Source of the DNA: Sphagnum magellanicum
Taxonomy: Eukaryota; Streptophyta; Sphagnopsida; Sphagnales; Sphagnaceae
Reading direction: 5' to 3'
NCBI GenBank assembly: GCA_021904315.1
Contig: CM038907.1
Coordinates: forward strand, 26,419,223 to 26,483,222
Length of the DNA: 64,000 nucleotides
The position numbers were made by a program, and so were the translations under genes. Under the pieces are notes generated by a model. The model did no database searches. It saw only the letters and a program-made list of their open reading frames with translations, and was not told where the DNA came from. This document shows, one piece after another, positions 58,544 to 64,000 of the stretch; position 1 is the stretch's first letter; every line of letters starts with the position of its first letter.

Positions 58544-59133
58544 TGTTATGGACCGACTACAAACAAGTGGAGAATTTCAAGACAAGACAAGCTTTATTGA
58601 TCCATCAATTGGTGTTGATCTGACGAAGGGTTGTTCCCCATACTATTTCCTTTTATAACCCTGAACCATACTAGTCCCAAAATATCCTAGGCCATGATAT
58701 TGCCAAAAGTATCCCAAAATATCCTAGGACATGACATTGTCAAAAGTATCCCAAGTATCCCAAAATATCCTAAGCCATGATATTGCCAAAAGTATGTCAA
58801 AATATCCTAGGACATGACATTGCCAAAAGTATCCCAAGTATCCCAAAATATCCTAAGTCATGATATTGCCAAAAGTATGTCAAAATATCCTAGAACATGA
58901 CATTGCCAAAAGTATCCCAAGTATCCCAAAATATCCTAAGCCATGATATTGCCAAAAGTATTCCAAAATATCCTAGGACATGACATTGCCAAAAGTATCG
59001 CAAAATATCCTAGGACATGACATTACCCAAAGTATCCCAAAATATCCTAGGCCATGACATTGCCAAAAGTATCGCAAAATATCCTAGGACATGACATTAC
59101 CCAAAGTATCCCAAAATATCCTAGGCCATGACA
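58544..59133 (-). repeat. 5' LTR (590 bp, expanded U3)
   Basis: Same ends and U5/R as the 3' LTR but with about 11.5 instead of 4.5 copies of the U3 repeat, which accounts for the 277-bp length difference. Many units pair CCATGATATTGCC with ACATGACATTGCC types in alternation, and some carry an extra 10-bp AGTATCCCAA insertion. AATAAA on the sense strand is at 58593-58598. Confidence 0.93.
58649..58657 (-). promoter_or_regulatory. TATA box of the 5' LTR
   Basis: TATAAAAGG on the sense strand, located between the U3 repeat array and the predicted transcript start about 34 nt downstream. The 3' LTR has TATACAAGG at the matching place. Confidence 0.75.
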
Positions 59134-59280
59134 GCAACGATGGAGGCGTTGCAACAACACAATGCCTTAACAATGGAAATGCTACAACAATGCAACACCT
59201 TAGCAATGGAGGGTGGATGTGACAACGATGGAAACACAACACTTCAAATGAAAGCGACTATTGTAGCGACATAACACCTT
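59134..59280. repeat. host locus right of the chromovirus
   Basis: Imperfect repeats GCAACGATGGAGGCG, CAACAACACAATGCC, TTAACAATGGAAATG, GCAATGGAGGGTGGATGTG and ACAACGATGGAAAC continue the vocabulary of 52240-52600. Joining the flanks with one GCAAC gives ATGTGGCAACGATGGAGG, parallel to ATGTGACAACGATGGAAA at 59217, which supports the target-site call. Confidence 0.6.
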
Positions 59281-61215
59281 TCCTTCCTCTAGTGGTGATG
59301 ATGGCAAAGGTGCATGTTACAACAACAATGTTGTGAAAGAGAAGAAGAAAATGAAGAAAAAAATGAAGGAAAAAAAGGAAAAAAGAAGAGAAATGAAGGG
59401 TAGGTAGGTCTTTAGGTTTCAAATTGACAAGCAATGTAAGGTCAAAAAAGGAAAAAAAAACCCTTAATCTAAGTTCATCCAAAAACAACTTAAATGACCT
59501 CATCCCCCAACTTGTGCACTAGTGGGTGCTGGGTCACAAAGGCCATCATGAAAGAAGTGTGAACATTTTTTTTTTTTGGTGGCCAATTTGTGTATGAAGT
59601 TGTTGATTGATTTCTATTTTTTTCAAAGAAAAAACTAGTGGGTAAGATATCGATATATGGAACCTTGATTGACAATTCTCAAAAAAAAAACCAAAGAACA
59701 AGTTTTGACCAATGTTGTGCCATAAATGTCAATAGTTGTATATACAATGTGTAAATCATGTGTACCTGTAAATCATTTACACATCTAAACTTTTTACATT
59801 TACACATATTACAATTGTGTATAATTATTTTTTCTTCACTTACATAACCTTATGTAAATGTTTTGAAACATGTAAATGTAAATGTATATATAATATACCT
59901 TTAATGACCATACCTTTTTGCAAATTCATATTAAATAGTTGTGGGTGCAACTCAAAGTTAAATTATTATTATTTTTGCAACAAGCCACTTTGATTGGCCC
60001 TTCATAAAAAATCATGATACTTTAATACCCCCAAACATTGCCAATATGAGATTATGGTGGTGTTATTCCAAGGAATATCTTGAATGCACATTTTGCCCCA
60101 CCTCATTGCTTGAGTAACATTTATTTATTTATTTTGTTAATTTTGTTCATCATCATTTTTGGCCTAAGCTTTTACAAAAACTTAGGTATTTATTGGGATT
60201 CACATTAATTAATTTAATTAGTTGTGATGCATCCTAAAGCACAATTTTTTTTTTTTTCAATGGGCCATTTGGTTCATCCATCACCAAAAACATTATGAAA
60301 TTTTCCCTTCCCCAAGTAGAAATCACATTGTTTTACATAGTTGTCATGTAAAATCATATAAATGTATTTGTTTTTACACTTACAATATATATATATATAT
60401 ATCAGAACCAGGTATTTGATTCTTTGATAACAACTCATGTGATACCCAGTGCAAGTTTGGTGCAGTTTCTAATACCCACCCCGTACTGGTTGTAACAATG
60501 TCAAAGAGTAGCCCAACACTGGTTAAGAGCACCAACTTAGTGGGTTGAGCACCAAAGAGGCAAGTATTTGGTGTAACCATATGAATTTATGTGACCAGGG
60601 TTCTTTTTTCAGTTTTGTGAGATTGAAAATTTAGCAAAATTTTCCCAACATATTAGCAAAATTAGTTGAATTTACACTAGGAAAAAAAATCCAAGTTTTC
60701 CCCAATTTTTGGTTTTGAAAACAACAAATTTTGTCTGAAAAAAAACACTGTGTGTGACCAAGTTGCTTATGTCTTTCTTGAGCATTTGTAAGGCTTTTTC
60801 AACGAAAGTATGAAATAGCTTTTGATAATATGTAGCTCTAATCTCATGGATTTTTATCTCATCTTGGTGATATTGAAATTTTGATGATTTTTTCCCTAAG
60901 AATATCAAAATTAGGTGCATTTACACAAGAAAAAAAAAAAAAAAACACCTTTTTAGACGACAAATTATGTTGGAAAAAAAACATGGAACTCAATGTGGGA
61001 TCTTTTTTTTGCTTTTGTTTGCAGGGGTTTTTTCTTCCTTTGTCTTTGCTCTTTACAAAACAAAACAACTCAAAAGTTAATTTTATTTCCAATTTTGAAA
61101 AGAGACTAGTCACTAGCAAAAATATTTACGTTTTCATTTTTCTCTTTTCTGAAAAGAGCCTTAAAGAAGCCTAAAGAAAACTGGGGGAATTGAAAATCAA
61201 TTCTCCAAAGGCCGA
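59281..61215. other. non-coding stretch
   Basis: Poly-A/T runs, an (AT)n at about 60388-60402 and TGTAAATG-rich sequence around 59740-59890. No gene is recognised. Confidence 0.5.
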
Positions 61216-61289
61216 GGTTATGGGGGGGAGAATTGAACTCCTGACCTCTCACACCCTAAACAAGAAAATTACCACTAGAGCAAATACCC
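61216..61289 (-). pseudogene. tRNA-Pro(AGG)-like relic or tRNA-Pro-derived SINE head
   Basis: The minus strand starts GGGTATTTGCTCTAGTGGTA (acceptor and D arm, A box). It continues with CTTGTTTAGGGTGTGAGAGG (anticodon-arm region with AGG in T-T-T-A-G-G-G-T-G) and GGAGTTCAATTCTCC, an intact T arm with a B box. Plant tRNA-Pro has this order and these words. The 3' acceptor strand (CCCCCATAACC) no longer pairs with the 5' strand and the anticodon stem is broken, so it is not functional. Confidence 0.6.
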
Positions 61290-61365
61290 AAAAAAGCTTG
61301 ACATTTGACAAGGTAAACATCTTATAATCTTTCCTTGAGTAAATAGCCTAAGGATGTAAGCTCAT

Positions 61366-61920
61366 CAAGTATTCATAAATTGTGTGAAATCAGATAATCA
61401 ATTAAAATAAAATATTAAGCTTTGCAAATCATGAGAAATTTGGATAATAAAAAATGACTAAAAAGTATCCATGATCTATTAAGATTTTGCAATTCATGAG
61501 GAATTTGGATAATAAAAAATGACCAGTAAAAATCCATGATCTATTAAGATTTTGCAAATCATGAGAATTTGGATAATAAAATTTGACCTAAAATTTATTG
61601 ATGATCTATTATGCTCTGACAAATCATGAGAAATTTGGATAATAAAATTTGACTAAAAATTATTGATGATCTATTATGCTCTGACAAATCACCAGAAATT
61701 TGGATAATATGTTAACTAAAACAATATCCATGATCCATTTAAAAGTTTTCACAGATCAAGAAAATTTTGGAGAACAAAAATTGACAGAAAAACACCTGTG
61801 ATCTGTTTTTTAAGCTCTCACAAATCATGAGAAATTTAGATGATAAAAATTGACTAAAAGAATATTCATGACCCATTGGAAGCTTTCACAAATTGTGTGA
61901 AGAATGCAAAATGGACTCAA
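61366..61920. repeat. 65-bp minisatellite, about 8 copies
   Basis: ATCATGAGAAATTTGGATAA with ATAAAA, TGACTAAAA, CATGATCTATTAAG and TTTGCAA repeats with its ATGAG anchor at 61431, 61496, 61561, 61626, 61691, 61757, 61826 and about 61892. The step is 65 bp in the first five copies and drifts later. It ends about 0.7 kb beyond the stop codon of the EXORDIUM-like gene. Tandem copies without spacers rule out a CRISPR-like array. Confidence 0.9.
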
Positions 61921-62603
61921 AATATTTGCAACTGATTTTTATTAAGCATCCACAATCGGTAACATGTGACCAAAGAGGCAGCAGATCCAAGTGGGTTGCG
62001 CAGCCTAGGTGCCAAGAAAATTGTTTTAGTTTTGTATCATCAATTGCTGTTAAGTAAATCCATAGTCGTAGGACTTACCTGCGGGATTGTTGTGTAAAAT
62101 TGTTTCTGTGAAATGGTGGGGAGCTGCAGCAACAGCAGCAGCAGTAGACTTGCATCTTTTCAAGGAATGGGCATTATCATCATCTTCTTCTTGTTCTTTG
62201 ATTGGAAGTGAAAAATGCCAACTTGATTGCCAATCTTGTTTCCTCAGAAGAGTGGCAGAGGTGCCCCCCTATGTAGTGAGTTGAGTGAGTGCCGCACTCC
62301 ATAGTAGGTTCCTGTTTTATCAGTTTAACCCCACCACTATATATCTGTGGTTGGCTGCTATGGTAACAACAACACCCTAGCTTGCTTCAACAAGTTGAGT
62401 TCAACACCTTGCAAAGTGGCCATGGTTGCTGTACCACTTGGCTTATTTGCTTCTATGTTTGATGGAAAAAGTGCAATAACACACCATCTCTGATGAAGCT
62501 CTTAATGATGTGAAGTTTAGCCACATCAAGAAAGGGTAAGCAAAGCTAGAATGTTGTTGTTCTAGTGCCAATACATACAGACTTAGGAGTTTTTGCAAAT
62601 CTA
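61921..62603. other. 3' flank of the EXORDIUM-like gene
   Basis: Probable 3' UTR and downstream sequence; (CAG)n near 62128-62146. No separate gene is supported. Confidence 0.5.
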
Positions 62604-63500
62604 TCAGTACATGCTGGGACCTGAGCAGGCATTGAATTTGTAACTCCAAAGCCATTGGACAAGAAACCTTCGGCCCCTGAACCCATTCATATTGTAGCTC
62701 ACGCCATTGTTTGCTTTCAAAATCAACCCGGGGTAACCACCTCCCGCCCCAGGACCAAACACACCCTCGCATAAGTCAGCAATCTCAGTGGGATTTGATG
62801 GGTCCTGTCCAGCATACCACGCATTGATGAAAGGGTTGGAGAAAGTCTCGGCTAGCTCATGGCCCAATACACTCACCATTCCGTCCACCCCAACATCCCC
62901 ATTGGGCGCCTTCAAGGCTGGCACACTCCCTTGCATGTAGGAAGGCACAGCAAATGGATATGCACATGATCCAGGACACATCTTGTCCGAGTTTCCAACC
63001 CATACAAATGGCAGAGTGTAACCCACTATGGATGTGTATGTGAAGTAGTGGAAGCCACAAGCTGATGAGCAAAAATCCTGCATGTATACGTCATCAGCAG
63101 TGAGGACCACATACACTCCGCTTGTGTCAACTGGAAGCAAACCACCATTGGGGATAAGAGCAGATCTGATGATACTCTGGACATTGAGTTGTGTGAAGCT
63201 CTTGCCATGGGAGTAAGCTGGATCATTGGTCTGTCCAGCCACCTTCACATTTCCTGTGACACCATGCCCTGTTTGATCCTGGTAAGCAGTCACTGTTCTC
63301 CACCATTGCTCTACTGACGGCTGCTGCTGCTGCTGCACACCAATCGGTGAGGGGCTGGAGATTGAAGAGAGGAAGTCAATGAGAATAGATTGTTTCCACT
63401 GAACCCAATTCCCATACCAAATTATGTAGATTCCAACATCCAATGTCAGGACTGGACCCATGTGATACGCCACTGTTTCTACTGACTGTTGCACCTGCAT
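62604..63500 (-). CDS. EXORDIUM-like / phosphate-induced protein 1 family, secreted
   Basis: Given from the first in-frame ATG (298 residues to TGA at 62604). Family landmarks in order (numbers from that ATG): YHMGPVLTLDVGIYIIWYGN (12-31), ILIDFLSSIS (39-48), SVEQWWRTVTAYQD (62-75), GVYVVLTADDVYMQDFC (128-144), LPFVWVGNSDKMCPGSCAYP (163-182), APNGDVGVDGMVSVLGHELA (198-217), NPFINAWYAGQDPSNPTEIA (222-241), CEGVFGPGAGGGYPG and RRFLVQWLWS near the end. EXORDIUM-like proteins are apoplastic and linked to brassinosteroid and carbon-dependent growth control in angiosperms. Length fits the mature family domain. A short Gln run (about 56-60) is non-conserved. Confidence 0.93.
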   Translation of the reverse strand: MQVQQSVETVAYHMGPVLTLDVGIYIIWYGNWVQWKQSILIDFLSSISSPSPIGVQQQQQPSVEQWWRTVTAYQDQTGHGVTGNVKVAGQTNDPAYSHGKSFTQLNVQSIIRSALIPNGGLLPVDTSGVYVVLTADDVYMQDFCSSACGFHYFTYTSIVGYTLPFVWVGNSDKMCPGSCAYPFAVPSYMQGSVPALKAPNGDVGVDGMVSVLGHELAETFSNPFINAWYAGQDPSNPTEIADLCEGVFGPGAGGGYPGLILKANNGVSYNMNGFRGRRFLVQWLWSYKFNACSGPSMY

Positions 63501-63668
63501 CTTTGAGCTTCTCACCACATGACTACTACTACTACTATTACTCTTTGTGCTTGCTGGTAGCTGATGCTGCTGGTCTGCAGATGTGTTGTGGATGGACCAT
63601 CTGCTCAGGCACCATAGAAATGAGACCCCCCAAAAAACAAAAAACAAAACCAAAAAACAATTTTCTCA
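63501..63668 (-). CDS. probable N-terminal coding extension of the EXORDIUM-like gene (start unresolved)
   Basis: The frame stays open upstream of the ATG, reading FFVFWGVSFLWCLSRWS and a Ser-rich stretch, to a TGA at 63666-63668, but without an ATG. The hydrophobic piece would suit a signal peptide, which this family needs and which the ATG at 63500 lacks. T-runs followed by GCCTGAGCAG (63601-63610) could be a 3' splice site, so the true start may lie in an upstream exon. Confidence 0.4.
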
Positions 63669-63927
63669 AGGTTTCAAAATGTCATGAAATCCGTGGGTTT
63701 GCATGGTTTGTTGTTATGCGGAAAAAACAAGCACAAGGAATCCAGATTCGAAGACACAAGCATGACTTGATTCTCCATGATTCTCTATGAGATTTCTCTA
63801 TGATTCTCTATTGATAGCATGGATGATGGGCAGTGAGGAACTTTGAAATTCCAAATGGCAAGAAATTCTTCTGGAGCATTTAATGCTTTGAACAGCAGCA
63901 GAAAGATGATGACCCAAAATGAATTCT

Positions 63928-63928
<1 letters not shown>

Positions 63929-63985
<57 letters not shown>
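63929..63985. repeat. (CT)28 microsatellite followed by (CA)n
   Basis: A pure CT run (GA on the gene sense strand) of about 57 bp, followed by about 7 CA repeats at the window edge, roughly 430 bp upstream of the EXORDIUM-like ATG. Likely part of the promoter or 5' UTR. Confidence 0.95.
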
Positions 63986-63999
<14 letters not shown>

Positions 64000-64000
64000 C

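Larger units (their letters stand above)
52601..59133 (-). mobile_element. Ty3/gypsy chromovirus LTR retrotransposon, complete but inactivated
   Basis: The 6.5-kb element lies on the minus strand. It has a 5' LTR (58544-59133), primer site, 0.9-kb leader, gag, protease, RT-RNase H, integrase with C-terminal chromodomain, polypurine tract and 3' LTR (52601-52913). LTRs begin TGTYATGG on the sense strand and end in the complementary CCATAACA. The flanks are GCAAT (52596-52600) and GCAAC (59134-59138), a 5-bp target duplication with one transition. RT words such as [19 protein letters not shown] and [16 protein letters not shown] resemble fungal/Tcn1-type chromoviruses more than the angiosperm clades. 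At least ten stops, two frame changes and an integrase Asp-to-Asn change make it inactive. Confidence 0.95.

Noticed and set aside
60405..60580. Short MITE-like element
   Set aside because: The ends (GGTATTTGATTCTTTG and the complement of CAAAGAGGCAAGTAT) match only about 11 of 15 positions and no target duplication is visible.
61366..61920. CRISPR-like array
   Set aside because: Copies are contiguous and diverged, without unique spacers, in a eukaryotic context; it is a minisatellite. The same applies to the U3 repeats at 58689-59133.
63785..63997. Open frame of alternating Arg/Glu at the right edge
   Set aside because: Translation of the (CT)n microsatellite only.

Overview
This window reads as nuclear DNA from a large, AT-rich, transposon-filled land-plant genome. 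There is no operon structure or ribosome-binding-site pattern. Long AT-rich stretches are filled with mono-, di- and tetranucleotide tracts, minisatellites and decayed transposable elements of plant-type families. The chromovirus at 52.6-59.1 kb has fungal-like RT landmarks, as in Tcn1-like elements reported from fungi and non-seed plants. One gene resembles glycosyltransferase family 25, which I do not know from seed plants. A fern, lycophyte or bryophyte is therefore my best guess; a gymnosperm is not excluded.

Only two genes look intact, and both are on the minus strand. One encodes a type II membrane protein with a GT25-like lumenal domain (34187-35194). The other is an EXORDIUM-like/phosphate-induced-protein-1 gene (62604-63500 from its first in-frame ATG, with coding-like sequence extending 5'). 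Both have higher GC than their surroundings, and both have a long (GA)n tract (sense strand) upstream. No tRNA or rRNA gene looks functional; a tRNA-Pro-like relic lies at 61.2 kb.

Layout: 0-6.7 kb, non-coding with short tandem duplications and a dispersed repeat; 6.7-7.1 kb, a 383-bp MITE; 9.5-14.1 kb, a decayed non-LTR retrotransposon (RT plus a C-terminal restriction-like-endonuclease-type region) interrupted by a 1.07-kb TIR element that itself contains a SINE-like unit; 15.2-16.4 kb, nested tandem repeats; 17.4-19.6 kb, two unrecognised or weakly recognised gene relics, one with two GT-AG introns; 20.9-21.5 kb, a degenerate 125-bp repeat; 21.5-28.2 kb, an L1-type LINE (ORF1 zinc knuckle, APE endonuclease, RT) split by a 1.9-kb CACTA element and by SINE/TAGGTA-rich DNA; 28-34 kb, mostly featureless; 34-37 kb, the GT25-like gene and its 5' region; 37-44 kb, large old duplications and a 53-bp minisatellite; 45-47 kb, a Mutator-like transposase relic; 47-50.4 kb, an AT-rich block, a SINE-like unit, a telomere-like degenerate array and a second block of the 52-53-bp minisatellite; 52.6-59.1 kb, a complete but dead Ty3/gypsy chromovirus; 59-62 kb, a non-coding stretch with the tRNA-Pro relic and a 65-bp minisatellite; 62.6-64 kb, the EXORDIUM-like gene.

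The strongest unusual signals are in the chromovirus. It has no TGG-type tRNA primer site. Instead, 10 nt just inside the 5' LTR are complementary to the predicted first 10 nt of its own transcript, as in Tf1-type self-priming. Its two LTRs differ by 277 bp through copy-number change of a U3 minisatellite. Nearly all its stop codons, and the loss of the second integrase Asp, fit cytosine-deamination decay.
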